Source of the DNA: Roseburia lenta
Lineage (GTDB): Bacteria > Bacillota > Clostridia > Lachnospirales > Lachnospiraceae
Direction of reading: 5' to 3'
Length of the DNA stretch: 64,000 bases
Assembly: GCF_014287435.1 (NCBI RefSeq)
Contig: NZ_JACOPG010000005.1
Span: 1 to 64,000, forward strand
The position numbers and the translations under genes were made by a program. The notes below the pieces were generated by a model. It was given only the letters and a program-made list of their open reading frames with translations, was not told the DNA's origin and did no database searches. Positions within the stretch are counted from its first letter, which is position 1, and the number at the start of each line of letters is the position of its first letter. Below, one piece after another: positions 45,037 through 54,684 of this stretch.

Positions 45037-47832
45037 ATGGGCAAGATTTATGCAGCGAAAACAAATCATATCACAAACCCTGTAGGGTTTTATCTGAAAC
45101 CGCTGGTTTTTTCATGGAAAGTGAAAGGATGCAGAGGACAGGAACAGAAACATGCAAGGATTGTAATCAGCAAGAATAAAACCTTTACAGATATCTGTTA
45201 CGATACAGGTGAAACAGAGTTGGACAGCCTCTCTACAAGAGTAGAATTTGAAATACAGCCGTATACAAGATATTACTGGAAGGTCATTGTTGTAACAGAT
45301 TTAGAGGAAGTAATCGAATCAGATGTACAGTTTTTTGAGACTGCCAAAATGGATGAACCATGGACTGGAAGATGGATTACTTGTGACAGCAGTCAGGAAC
45401 GTCATCCGATTTTTTCAAAAAGGATTGAACCGAAAAAAGAAGTGAAAAACGCAAGACTGTACATTTGCGGTCTGGGATTGTATGAGGCATATTTTCTCGG
45501 GGAAAACAAAGAAAATTCTGAGAAAATCGGTGATGAGTATCTGACTCCGTACTGCAATAATTATGACCAGTGGATCCAGTATCAGACGTATGACATCACG
45601 GAACAGGCAGAACAAGGCGGTGTGCTGTCTGTTCTTCTCGGAAACGGTTGGTATAAAGGACGGTTCGGTTTCAATGATCCGGAGCGGGAAGCATATTACG
45701 GTGACGAGTGGAAGCTGATTGCGGAGGTTCACATAGAGTACAAAGACGGAACGAAAGATGTAATCAGTTCTGATGAAACTTGGTCAGTTACAAGAAGCAA
45801 TTTGTGGTTTTCCAATATCTATGACGGTGAGAGAAGAGATGATACGCTGCCGCCGGTTGAGGAGTCTCCTGCGCGGATCGCAAAGGCTCCGAAAGGCCGG
45901 CTTATGGAACGATTATCTCTTCCTGTTAAGGTACAGGAGGAGAGGAAGCCGGCAGAGCTGATCCATACTCCTGCCGGAGAAGAGGTATTTGATCTGGGGC
46001 AGGAGATCACGGGGATCTTCCGGCTGCGGGTGCATGAGCCGGCAGGGACAGCTATCAGGATCCAGACAGGCGAGGTGCTTCAGAATGGGTGCTTTTATAA
46101 TGAGAATTTGAGAACTGCGCTGTCGGAGTATGTCTATATTTCTGATGGTACGGAAAAGGTGATCACTCCCCATTTTACATATTATGGTTATCGATATGTG
46201 AAAGTGACCGGGGTTAGGGACCTTTCGTGTGAGGATTTTACGGCGCTTGTTCTTTACAGTGATTATGAGAGCATCGGGGCAATTGAGACAGGGAATGATC
46301 TTGTGAACAAATTAATCTCCAATATCGAATGGGGAATGAAAGGGAACTTTCTGGATGTGCCTACAGACTGTCCTCAAAGAGATGAGAGGATGGGCTGGAC
46401 AGGAGATACACAGGTATTTTCCGCGACTGCAAGCTATCTGGCTGATACCTATGCGTTTTACCGAAAATATTTATATGACCTGTATCAGGAACAGCTTCTG
46501 GCGGACGGAATGGTTCCAGAGATTGTTCCCACATTCGGACCGACGAAATGCTCCTGTGTGTGGGGAGATGCCGCATGTATTATTCCGTGGAACGTATATC
46601 TGTTCAGCGGAGACAAAACAATACTCGAAAACCAAATTGAGAGCATGAAAGCATGGGTTGATTATATCCGGAAGATTAACGGAGATCATCATGGATGGAG
46701 ACAGGTTTTCCATTATGGGGACTGGCTGGCTCTTGATCGTATAGGTGCTGCAGCGAATAATGTGTACGGAGCGACTGATGAAGCGTATATTGCAGACATC
46801 TACTATGCGGCGAGTGCACAGATTGTTGCAAAAGCAGCAGAGGTGCTTGAACAGGAAGAAACGAGACAGGAGTATCAGAAAATCGCAGACCGTCAGTGGC
46901 AGGTGGTGAAAGAAGAATATTTTACTTCCACCGGCAGATGTGCGGTGAAGACGCAGACAGGGCTTATTCTTGCATTGAAGTATCATCTGTCTGAAAATGA
47001 AGATCTGACAAGGGAGATGCTGAAAAAACTTCTTCGGGATAATAAAAATAAACTAAATACCGGGTTTGTAGGAACACCGCTTTTGTGCAATGTCCTGACT
47101 GATCATGGAATGACAGATGCGGCATACAGGCTGCTTCTGAATGAAGAATATCCGGGTTGGCTCCATGAAGTGAAGTTGGGAGCAACGACGGTGTGGGAGC
47201 GTTGGAATTCACTGGATGAGAGCGGACATGTTTCTAGTACGGGGATGAACAGTCTGAATCATTATTCGTACGGAGCTATATTGGAGTGGATCTTCCGCCA
47301 TGCAGCTGGAATTGATGTGATGGAACAGAGCCCGGGAGGCAAGGTGATGCGAATCAGTCCAAAAGTAAATAGCGAACTGAAATATGTAAAAGCTGTTTAT
47401 GATTCGGCAAGCGGATGCTATCAGTGCGGCTGGGAGATATCAGAGGATAATAAAATCACGGTCACTGTTACGGTTCCGTTCGGCGGAAGTGCAGAAGTGG
47501 TTCTTCCATATGCGTCGGAATCTGTATATGAAGATAAAGAAAATCCATTATTTGAAGAGGTAGAAAATGGAATCTGCCGTGTGAGAGCCGGAGAATATGA
47601 AGTCGCTTATGAGGCGTCACAGCCTTTAAAGAAGAAATACAGCATAGACTCGACAATGGAAGAACTGCTGAACCATCCGGGTATCCGTACGTTTCTTTCG
47701 CAAATGATGGAAGTGGATATGATCCCGGATATTGCATATAGACTTTCACTCAGAGATGTCGCGAAAACATTCGCAAGAGAGATAAAAAAAGATGAGGCGC
47801 AGATGCTGGATGCGGCACTGGCAAAATTCTAA
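45037..47832 (+). CDS. Glycoside hydrolase family 78 alpha-L-rhamnosidase
   Basis: Inverting alpha-L-rhamnosidase of 931 residues, intact. N-terminal Ig-like and jelly-roll domains (about 1-410) precede the (alpha/alpha)6 barrel (about 415-760) with PTDCPQRDERMGWTGD carrying the acid residues and LGATTVWERWN carrying the proposed base glutamate. A C-terminal beta domain and a helical tail (about 868-931, STMEELLNHPGIR) follow; the tail resembles that of the upstream GH3. No signal peptide. Releases rhamnose from rhamnosides. Confidence 0.9.
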   Translation: MGKIYAAKTNHITNPVGFYLKPLVFSWKVKGCRGQEQKHARIVISKNKTFTDICYDTGETELDSLSTRVEFEIQPYTRYYWKVIVVTDLEEVIESDVQFFETAKMDEPWTGRWITCDSSQERHPIFSKRIEPKKEVKNARLYICGLGLYEAYFLGENKENSEKIGDEYLTPYCNNYDQWIQYQTYDITEQAEQGGVLSVLLGNGWYKGRFGFNDPEREAYYGDEWKLIAEVHIEYKDGTKDVISSDETWSVTRSNLWFSNIYDGERRDDTLPPVEESPARIAKAPKGRLMERLSLPVKVQEERKPAELIHTPAGEEVFDLGQEITGIFRLRVHEPAGTAIRIQTGEVLQNGCFYNENLRTALSEYVYISDGTEKVITPHFTYYGYRYVKVTGVRDLSCEDFTALVLYSDYESIGAIETGNDLVNKLISNIEWGMKGNFLDVPTDCPQRDERMGWTGDTQVFSATASYLADTYAFYRKYLYDLYQEQLLADGMVPEIVPTFGPTKCSCVWGDAACIIPWNVYLFSGDKTILENQIESMKAWVDYIRKINGDHHGWRQVFHYGDWLALDRIGAAANNVYGATDEAYIADIYYAASAQIVAKAAEVLEQEETRQEYQKIADRQWQVVKEEYFTSTGRCAVKTQTGLILALKYHLSENEDLTREMLKKLLRDNKNKLNTGFVGTPLLCNVLTDHGMTDAAYRLLLNEEYPGWLHEVKLGATTVWERWNSLDESGHVSSTGMNSLNHYSYGAILEWIFRHAAGIDVMEQSPGGKVMRISPKVNSELKYVKAVYDSASGCYQCGWEISEDNKITVTVTVPFGGSAEVVLPYASESVYEDKENPLFEEVENGICRVRAGEYEVAYEASQPLKKKYSIDSTMEELLNHPGIRTFLSQMMEVDMIPDIAYRLSLRDVAKTFAREIKKDEAQMLDAALAKF

Positions 47833-47846
47833 TCAGGAGGGTTGCT

Positions 47847-50100
47847 ATGGAGCTTATAAGGCTTAAAGTAAACAGTCAATACAGACCATGCGTGGACGAA
47901 GCACCTTATTTTTCATGGGTGATCACCAGTGGCAAAAAGAATGTGATGCAGACATCTTATCATATTACAGTGACAGGTCCGGGAGAAGTAGTGTGGGATT
48001 CCGGGGTGGTAGAAAGTGATAAAAGTACTTTTGTAGAGTACAACGGAAAACCATTGAAAAGTCTCAGTGACTATAGCTGGACAGTGGAAGTGACGGTTAA
48101 TAACGGAGAAAAGGCGGCGGCATCCTCATCCTTTGAGACAGGATTTATGAAGAAAGAATGGACGGCCGAGTGGGTAAAATCTCCGTCCCCGATGAAAAAG
48201 GTTAAACCCGGAACCGGCGGGCAGAATATTTCCGCAAAGAATTTGATGCACGAGACGGTGTAAAACGGGCACGCGTCTATGCCACATGCCACGGAGCATA
48301 TCAGCTCAGCGTGAACGGAATACGTCCGGACGACAGAGAGTTTGCTCCGGAATTTACCGTCTATTCTAAATATCTGTGCTACCAGACTTATGATGTGACT
48401 CCGTTTTTGAGAGAGGGAGGAAATGTCATAGGAATGCTGGTGGGGGACGGCTGGTATGACAGCGCGAACTTTAAACCGAGAAGCAGGAAGTTTAAAGCCG
48501 AACATTCTGTGTTATTTCAGATAAAGATTGATTATGAAGACGGAACGAGTGAAATGGTTGTGTCCGATGATGCGGTGAAAGTTTCGGAAAGTCCGGTCCG
48601 GTCTTCCGATCTGTTTGCAGGTGAACTCTATGACGCACGGATGGAACAGGAAAACTGGAACTGTTGTGGATTCGATGACAGCAGCTGGAAAGCAGGTATC
48701 TCATGCAAAAAATCTTACGCCAACCTGGTAGCTCAGTACGGGGAACCGGTGCGCCCGGTAAAGGAATTACCGGCAGTCGGAATGACGGTCAGCCCGAAAG
48801 GCGAGACGATCATTGACTTCGGGCAGAATCTGGCGGGTGTTCTGCGGGTAAAAACCAAACTGCCGGCCGGAACAAAAATGGTATTAGATCATTTTGAAAC
48901 TCTGGATCAATATGGAAACTATTTCAACAATATTTTCATGTCAGAGAAAACAGGGCACAAGCAAAGTGATATTTATATTTCAAACGGGAAATTTACAGAA
49001 TATATACCGCATTTTACATATCATGGCTTCCGCTATGTGAGAGTGACATGCGATCAGCCGGTGAGTCCGGAGAATTTCACAGCGATTGTCCTGTCTTCTG
49101 ACAATGAGGATCTGGGAACTTTCGAGACGTCCAACGAAGATATAAACCGGCTTTACGAAAATACAAGATGGTCTCAGCGGTCGAATCTGTTCTCAATCCC
49201 CACTGACTGTCCGCAGAGAGAAAAAGGCGGATGGACCGGAGATATCCAGATTTATGCAAGAACAGCCATGCTCAACGAAAATGTAACCCCGTTTCTGACA
49301 AGATGGCTGCGTAATATGACCTGCAGCCAGCAGAAAAACGGAGCGATTCCCAATGTGATCCCCCTTACCGGAATCTATGAATTACTGGAGAAACTGAATC
49401 GGATCGTATACCGCAATTTTGAACCGGTGGGAGAAGCGGGATGGGGAGATGCCGCTTGTATCGTACCGTGGAGCATGTATCAGCTTACAGGAAATATCAG
49501 GATACTGAGAGAGCAGTATGACACAATGAAAAAGTGGTGCGACTATATCATCAACACTGCAAAGAAGCGTAGAGGCAAGATGAAACATCCAAAAGAAATT
49601 GACCAGTATCTGTGGAATACAGGACATCAGTACGGGGAGTGGCTCATACCGAGCCAGACAGTAGACGGAGCAGACCAAAGCGCTGCAAAACCTATCAATA
49701 CTTCTGTATACTGCGCGCCAATCTTTGGATGGAATTCCTGTCGGATCATGGCAGATACGGCAGCACTCCTCGGGCATACATCAGACGAATTATACTATGA
49801 TGACATTGCGTCCAGAATGAAATCTGCCATTCAAAAAGGACTGATCGATGATGACGGGAAGATGCCTCTTGATTTTATGGGCAGTTATGTGCTGGCAATC
49901 GCATTTGATCTTGCTCCTGAAAGGAAGAAAAAAAGTATCGCCGGACATTTGATCCGCAAGATAGAAGAAAACGGGGATTGTCTGGATACAGGGTTCCTGA
50001 CGACGCCGTATCTGCTGGATGCACTCTGTAAGATTGGCAGGATGGACAAGGCATATAAAATCCTGCTTCAGACAAAGTGCCCGTCATGGCTTTATGATGT
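47847..50100 (+). pseudogene. Second alpha-L-rhamnosidase (GH78), left part, frameshifted and interrupted
   Basis: The frame starting at 47847 (N-terminal domain) ends at a stop at 48261-48263. Family-like sequence resumes from about 48225 in another frame (AEYFRKEFDARDG...), consistent with a one-base loss near 48215-48227 (GGCGGGCAG). It then runs through the GH78 barrel (PTDCPQREKGGWTGD) to LYDV at 50100, where the mobile element begins. Beyond this the frame reads 24 element-derived codons. The remaining C-terminus is at 62257-62641. Joined and repaired the protein would be about 880 residues. The catalytic base motif TTIWE is on the far side of the element. Confidence 0.85.
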
Positions 50101-50108
50101 AGGACGGA

Positions 50109-50119
50109 TTTTGCGGACA
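50109..50119 (+). repeat. Left inner inverted repeat of the element
   Basis: TTTTGCGGACA, 9 bases inside the left end. Its complement is at 62230-62240 within the recombinase gene. Probably part of the recombinase binding sites. Confidence 0.5.
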
Positions 50120-50153
50120 TTCAAAATAAAAAAGAATGTGGAGGTAACAGACA

Positions 50154-50528
50154 ATGGCAAAATCATTATTTGAGGAACTGGGCGGCAAATACGAAAGGCA
50201 AGGGGATTATTTGATACCGTGCTTAACTGTACCCGCCGAAGAAGAACAGGCAATAGGCATCTGGGGGCAACGGCATTTAGATTATCTAAAACAGTACCGT
50301 AAAGTTACATACACCAATCTTCTTACAAGCGGCAGGCTAAACGCCTACCTTGCCGACATCAACAGACAGGCACAGGAACGCTTTGAAAGGCTCATAGAGG
50401 GTATGAAACAGGCACAGGGCATAACGGAACAGCTAAAGGCAGAAAACGCCTTAGAATGGACAGGATGCCTCAATAACATAAGGGCTTGTGCGAGGGAGAT
50501 TGTGGAAAAGGAAATTATTTTTGCATAA
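50154..50528 (+). CDS. tnpV: TnpV-like transposon protein
   Basis: 124-residue protein of the TnpV family found on Tn4451-type mobilizable transposons (MAKSLFEELGGKYERQGDYLIPCL; WGQRHLDYLKQYRKVTYTNLLTSGRLNAYLADI). Its function is not known. It starts 54 bases inside the left end and is preceded by GGAGG. It is the only gene left of the resistance genes, and a GGCAGG/CCTGCC terminator with T-run (50542-50566) follows it. Confidence 0.85.
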   Translation: MAKSLFEELGGKYERQGDYLIPCLTVPAEEEQAIGIWGQRHLDYLKQYRKVTYTNLLTSGRLNAYLADINRQAQERFERLIEGMKQAQGITEQLKAENALEWTGCLNNIRACAREIVEKEIIFA

Positions 50529-50541
50529 ACAGATGATTAGT

Positions 50542-50566
50542 GGCAGGGGGAAATCCTGCCGCTTTT
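50542..50566 (+). terminator. Terminator after tnpV
   Basis: The arms GGCAGG and CCTGCC, followed by GCTTTTT, separate tnpV from the tet promoter. Confidence 0.75.
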
Positions 50567-50585
50567 TCTGCTTTAGTTTGTCAGC

Positions 50586-50614
50586 TTGACAAATAAAGGG
50601 TTAAGGAATATAAT
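50586..50614 (+). promoter_or_regulatory. tet promoter
   Basis: Perfect TTGACA (50586-50591), 17-bp spacer and perfect TATAAT (50609-50614). Transcription would begin about 50621 and cover the attenuator leader and both tet genes. Confidence 0.85.
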
Positions 50615-50646
50615 TAGATTCAGTATTATACAAGGAGTTAATAAAT

Positions 50647-50670
50647 ATGCGGCAAGGTATTCTTAAATAA
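50647..50670 (+). CDS. tet leader peptide MRQGILK
   Basis: A 7-codon reading frame with AAGGAGT 11 bases before it, in the leader of the tet gene. Its 3' part lies in GTATTCTTAAA (50657-50667), which pairs with TTTAAGAATAC (50749-50759). Ribosome movement across it could change leader folding, as proposed for tet(M)-type attenuation. Confidence 0.65.
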   Translation: MRQGILK

Positions 50671-50780
50671 ACTGTCAATTTGATAGTGGGAACAAAAAGT
50701 AGCAGTCTCGTTTCACTTTTAATATGGGGCTTAGTTTTTTGTACCCAGTTTAAGAATACTTTTATCATGTAATTTTATAT

Positions 50781-50858
50781 GCCCGAAAACATATAAGTGT
50801 TTTGGGGCTATTGGAGTTATTTACCCAGTGATAGGAGTATTTATCACTGGGTATTTTT
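50781..50858 (+). terminator. tet attenuator hairpins
   Basis: A first hairpin (50781-50808, GCCCGAAAACA / TGTTTTGGGGC) is followed by a perfect 12-bp stem TACCCAGTGATA / TATCACTGGGTA (50822-50853) and TTTTT, a classical intrinsic terminator 36 bases ahead of the tet start. Drug-slowed ribosomes on the leader would be expected to let polymerase read through. Confidence 0.8.
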
Positions 50859-50894
50859 ATGCCCTTTTTTGGGTGTTGATAGGAGGAAAATCAC

Positions 50895-52814
50895 ATGAAA
50901 ATAATTAACTTAGGCATTCTGGCTCACGTTGACGCAGGAAAGACAACATTAACGGAAAGTTTATTGTATACCAGTGGTGCAATTGCAGAACTAGGGAGCG
51001 TAGATGAAGGCACAACAAGGACAGATACAATGAATTTGGAGCGTCAAAGGGGAATCACTATCCAGACAGCAGTGACATCTTTTCAGTGGGAGGATGTAAA
51101 AGTCAACATTATAGATACGCCAGGCCATATGGATTTTTTGGCGGAAGTATACCGTTCTTTATCCGTATTAGACGGAGCAGTATTATTAGTTTCTGCAAAG
51201 GATGGCATACAGGCACAGACCCGTATACTGTTTCATGCACTACAGACAATGAAGATTCCGACAATTTTTTTCATCAATAAAATTGACCAAGAGGGGATTG
51301 ATTTGCCAATGGTATATCGAGAAATGAAAGCAAAGCTTTCTTCGGAAATTATAGTGAAGCAAAAGGTTGGGCAGCATCCCCATATAAATGTAACGGACAA
51401 TGACGATATGGAACAGTGGGATGCGGTAATTATGGGAAACGATGAACTATTAGAGAAATATATGTCAGGGAAACCGTTTAAAATGTCAGAACTGGAACAG
51501 GAAGAAAACAGGAGATTCCAAAACGGAACGTTATTTCCCGTTTATCACGGAAGCGCTAAAAACAATCTGGGGATTCGGCAGCTTATAGAAGTAATTGCCA
51601 GTAAATTTTATTCATCAACGCCTGAAGGTCAATCTGAACTATGCGGGCAGGTTTTTAAGATTGAATATTCAGAGAAAAGGCGGCGTTTTGTTTATGTGCG
51701 TATATATAGCGGAACATTGCATTTGAGGGATGTTATTAGAATATCTGAAAAAGAGAAAATAAAAATCACAGAGATGTGTGTTCCGACAAACGGTGAAATC
51801 GTCCCGGCTGACCATGCCTGTCCGGGAGAAATTATTATTTTAGCTGATGATACTTTGAAACTGAACGATATCCTGGGAAATGAAAAACTCCTGCCTCACA
51901 AAACACGGATTGATAATCCCATGCCATTACTTCGGACAACGGTAGAGCCGCAAAAGCCGGAGCAAAGGGAAGCCCTGTTAAATGCCCTCGCAGAGATTGC
52001 TGATACAGACCCTCTTTTGCATTTTGACATTGATACTGTTACCCATGAGATTATGTTATCTTTTTTGGGGAATGTGCAGATGGAAGTCATTTGTGCCATC
52101 CTTGAGGAAAAATATCATGTGGAGGCAGAAATAAAAGAGCCTACTGTTATATATATGGAAAGACCGCTTAGAAAAGCAGAATATACCATCCACATAGAAG
52201 TCCCGCCAAATCCTTTCTGGGCTTCTGTCGGGTTGTCCATAGAGCCGCTCCCTATTGGAAGCGGAGTGCAGTATGAAAGCAGAGTTTCACTTGGATATTT
52301 AAATCAATCGTTCCAAAATGCGGTTATGGAGGGGGTTCTTTATGGCTGCGAGCAGGGGCTGTATGGATGGAAAGTGACAGACTGTAAAATCTGTTTTGAA
52401 TATGGATTGTATTATAGTCCTGTAAGTACCCCCGCAGACTTTCGGCTGCTTTCCCCTATCGTATTGGAGCAGGCTTTAAAAAAAGCAGGGACAGAACTAT
52501 TAGAGCCATATCTCCACTTTGAAATTTATGCACCGCAGGAATATCTCTCACGGGCGTATCATGATGCTCCAAGGTATTGTGCAGATATTGTAAGTACTCA
52601 GATAAAGAATGACGAGGTCATTCTGAAAGGAGAAATCCCTGCTAGATGTATTCAAGAATACAGGAACGATTTAACTTATTTCACAAATGGGCAGGGAGTC
52701 TGCTTGACAGAGTTAAAAGGATACCAGCCAGCTATTGGTAAATTTATTTGCCAACCCCGCCGCCCGAATAGCCGTATAGATAAGGTTCGGCATATGTTCC
52801 ACAAGTTAGCTTAA
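50895..52814 (+). CDS. tet(O/32/O): Mosaic tetracycline ribosomal protection protein Tet(O/32/O)-like
   Basis: EF-G-like GTPase of 639 residues that displaces tetracycline from the ribosome. GTP motifs AHVDAGKTT (residues 10-18), DTPGH (near 74) and NKID (near 128) are intact. Residues 1-~299 and ~385-639 follow Tet(O) from memory, while about 300-385 (nucleotides ~51,790-52,050, [14 protein letters not shown]...[11 protein letters not shown]) follow Tet(32), giving the known O/32/O mosaic pattern. The exact breakpoints need alignment. Ribosome site AGGAGG; expression behind an attenuator. Confidence 0.88.
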   Translation: MKIINLGILAHVDAGKTTLTESLLYTSGAIAELGSVDEGTTRTDTMNLERQRGITIQTAVTSFQWEDVKVNIIDTPGHMDFLAEVYRSLSVLDGAVLLVSAKDGIQAQTRILFHALQTMKIPTIFFINKIDQEGIDLPMVYREMKAKLSSEIIVKQKVGQHPHINVTDNDDMEQWDAVIMGNDELLEKYMSGKPFKMSELEQEENRRFQNGTLFPVYHGSAKNNLGIRQLIEVIASKFYSSTPEGQSELCGQVFKIEYSEKRRRFVYVRIYSGTLHLRDVIRISEKEKIKITEMCVPTNGEIVPADHACPGEIIILADDTLKLNDILGNEKLLPHKTRIDNPMPLLRTTVEPQKPEQREALLNALAEIADTDPLLHFDIDTVTHEIMLSFLGNVQMEVICAILEEKYHVEAEIKEPTVIYMERPLRKAEYTIHIEVPPNPFWASVGLSIEPLPIGSGVQYESRVSLGYLNQSFQNAVMEGVLYGCEQGLYGWKVTDCKICFEYGLYYSPVSTPADFRLLSPIVLEQALKKAGTELLEPYLHFEIYAPQEYLSRAYHDAPRYCADIVSTQIKNDEVILKGEIPARCIQEYRNDLTYFTNGQGVCLTELKGYQPAIGKFICQPRRPNSRIDKVRHMFHKLA

Positions 52815-52864
52815 CAGCTTGCAAAAGTCATATAAAATGAGATTTGAAAGGAGAATGTAACTTC

Positions 52865-54085
52865 ATGTTTGCTAAAAATTCAAAGGCATATTCTGTCTAC
52901 CTGCTGTTCCGATTTGTCTGTTCCCTGGCGGTTTCTATGTCCACAGTGCTTTCCATCGTGTACCACCTGGAGGTGGTGCAGCTGGATGCTTTCCAGCTTG
53001 TCCTGGTAGGGACGGTTCAGGAGACCTCCTGCTTTCTGTTCGAGATGCCCACCGGTGTGGTGGCGGATTTGTATAGCCGTCGGCGCTCGGTGCTGATTGG
53101 AATGTTCCTCTACGGCCTGGGCTTTCTGATGGAGGGTGCGCTACCGTGGTTCGCGCCGGTTCTGCTGGCCCAGGTTGTCTGGGGTTGCGGTGATACCTTC
53201 ATCACCGGCGCTCTGGAGGCGTGGATTGCCTCGGAGGAAGAGGACAAACCCATAGACAAGGTGTTCCTGCGGGGCAGTCAAATGGGGCAAATCGGCGGCG
53301 TTCTGGGCGTGGTGCTGGGCACACTGCTGGGAAACATAAACCTGCAAATGCCTCTCATCTTGGGGGGCAGTTTGTGCTTGTTGTTGGGGCTGGTGATGGT
53401 TCGCATCATGCCAGAAACCAACTTCTCCCCTGCTATTGAGGAACGGCAGGGCTTGCTTAAAGACTTTGTCTGCCTGTTCAAGCTCAACCTGGGCTTTGTG
53501 AAAGGCGCACCTGTGTTGCTGGCGCTCTTAGCAATCACACTATGCGGGGGACTTGCCAGTGAAGGCTTTGACCGGCTCTCCACCGCTCATTTTCTGGATG
53601 ACACGGTAATACCCGTTATCGGGCCGCTGAACAGCGTCACTTGGTTCGGTGTTATCAGTCTTATCGGCAACGGCTTAGGTATTCTGGCTTCTCAGTTGCT
53701 CATCGCCCGCATGGAGAAAAAAGGGACTGTCAGCCGAACCAGTGTGGTCATGTCCACCAGCGCCGGGTATATCCTGTTCCTGGTTCTCTTCGCGGTGGGG
53801 CGGAGCTTTTGGTTCATGTTGTTGGTGTTCCTGCTGGCGGGGCTTATGCGCACCATCAAGGAGCCTGTGCTGGCCGCCTGGATGAACGACCAAGTGGATG
53901 AGAAAATGCGCGCCACAGTCTTTTCCACCAGCGGACAGCTGGACTCTTTCGGGCAGATCATCGGCGGGCCTATTGTGGGGCTGGTAGCCCAGCAGGTGTC
54001 CATACCCTGGGGGCTGGTCTGTACCGCTTTCCTGCTGTTGCCCGCGCTGTTCTTAGTGCCGGTGGCGGGAAAGAAGCGGGATTGA
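52865..54085 (+). CDS. tet(40): Tetracycline efflux protein Tet(40)
   Basis: Major facilitator exporter of 406 residues and about twelve membrane helices. The N-terminus MFAKNSKAYSVYLLFRFVCSL and the TGVVADLYSRRRSVLIG loop match Tet(40) as I know it. It follows the ribosomal protection gene by 50 bases on the same strand, the pairing reported for Clostridiales, so both are likely read from one promoter. The ATG at 52865 is preferred, with AAAGGAGA before it, over a TTG seven codons upstream. G+C is higher than in the preceding gene, a sign of a separate origin. Confidence 0.9.
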   Translation: MFAKNSKAYSVYLLFRFVCSLAVSMSTVLSIVYHLEVVQLDAFQLVLVGTVQETSCFLFEMPTGVVADLYSRRRSVLIGMFLYGLGFLMEGALPWFAPVLLAQVVWGCGDTFITGALEAWIASEEEDKPIDKVFLRGSQMGQIGGVLGVVLGTLLGNINLQMPLILGGSLCLLLGLVMVRIMPETNFSPAIEERQGLLKDFVCLFKLNLGFVKGAPVLLALLAITLCGGLASEGFDRLSTAHFLDDTVIPVIGPLNSVTWFGVISLIGNGLGILASQLLIARMEKKGTVSRTSVVMSTSAGYILFLVLFAVGRSFWFMLLVFLLAGLMRTIKEPVLAAWMNDQVDEKMRATVFSTSGQLDSFGQIIGGPIVGLVAQQVSIPWGLVCTAFLLLPALFLVPVAGKKRD

Positions 54086-54324
54086 TATGGCATAGTTAAG
54101 TTTACTGACGAGCGGGAGATTACTTCCGCTCGTCTTCATTTAGTAGCGCAAAATTTGAGGACTCTTTATTTCCTTATTCGGTATAGCGGAGGCGGCTGTC
54201 AATTCGACATAATTTTCTTGTGATACTTTACCGTACATGAGCATTTGTTTCGTATTTGAAAGAACAAACTCACCAAATAAAAAAAACGATATTCGGGTGG
54301 GTTATTTTGTTATACCCTAAATTA

Positions 54325-54362
54325 CCCTCTGAATTTGTTTTTAAATTTGGAGGGATTTTTTT
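54325..54362 (+). terminator. Terminator or attenuator downstream of tet(40)
   Basis: CCCTCTGAATTT pairs with AAATTTGGAGGG (two G-U) and ends in seven T residues. It closes the tet transcript or attenuates a second leader. Confidence 0.7.
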
Positions 54363-54535
54363 ATGTCCTTTTTTCGGGCAGTTATCTATCTGCTCATACG
54401 AAGCAAAATTTATCAATACATAGCATATCAGAGAACGGCAGGAAACCAGTTAAAAAAATTTCTGCCTATGCAACGGCACTTCCTGCCTTGAATGTAGAAG
54501 TACAATCTCCATACAACAGAATTAATATTTCCCAT

Positions 54536-54570
54536 AACCGTAAAGGTCATAGAGCCTTTGCGGTTTTTCT
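54536..54570 (+). terminator. Second terminator or attenuator before the sigma-like genes
   Basis: Arms AACCGTAAAGG and CCTTTGCGGTT around an 8-base loop, then TTTTTCTTTT. Together with the previous hairpin it makes read-through a likely control point. Confidence 0.7.
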
Positions 54571-54630
54571 TTTGTCGATTTTTGTTGGAAAGTGCCATAG
54601 GGCTATTAGTGGTGTTAGGTGTCGTTCGCC

Positions 54631-54677
54631 ACCTCTCCATCTGGATTTTGAACATTTCAAAAATTCAGATGGGAGGT
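54631..54677 (+). promoter_or_regulatory. Hairpin that buries a ribosome binding site
   Basis: Two ~22-base arms beginning ACCTC and ending GGGAGGT pair almost completely around a 3-base loop. The last arm contains GGGAGGT (54671-54677), the ribosome site for the GTG at 54685. Confidence 0.65.
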
Positions 54678-54684
54678 ACTTACA

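Larger units (their letters stand above)
54086..54684 (+). other. Regulatory spacer between tet(40) and the sigma-like genes
   Basis: Contains no convincing gene, although one frame is open from 54335 to 54688. It holds two intrinsic terminators: a 12-bp stem at 54325-54354 with T7 following, and AACCGTAAAGG / CCTTTGCGGTT at 54536-54565 with TTTTT. It also holds the ribosome-site-masking hairpin at 54631-54677. Confidence 0.65.
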
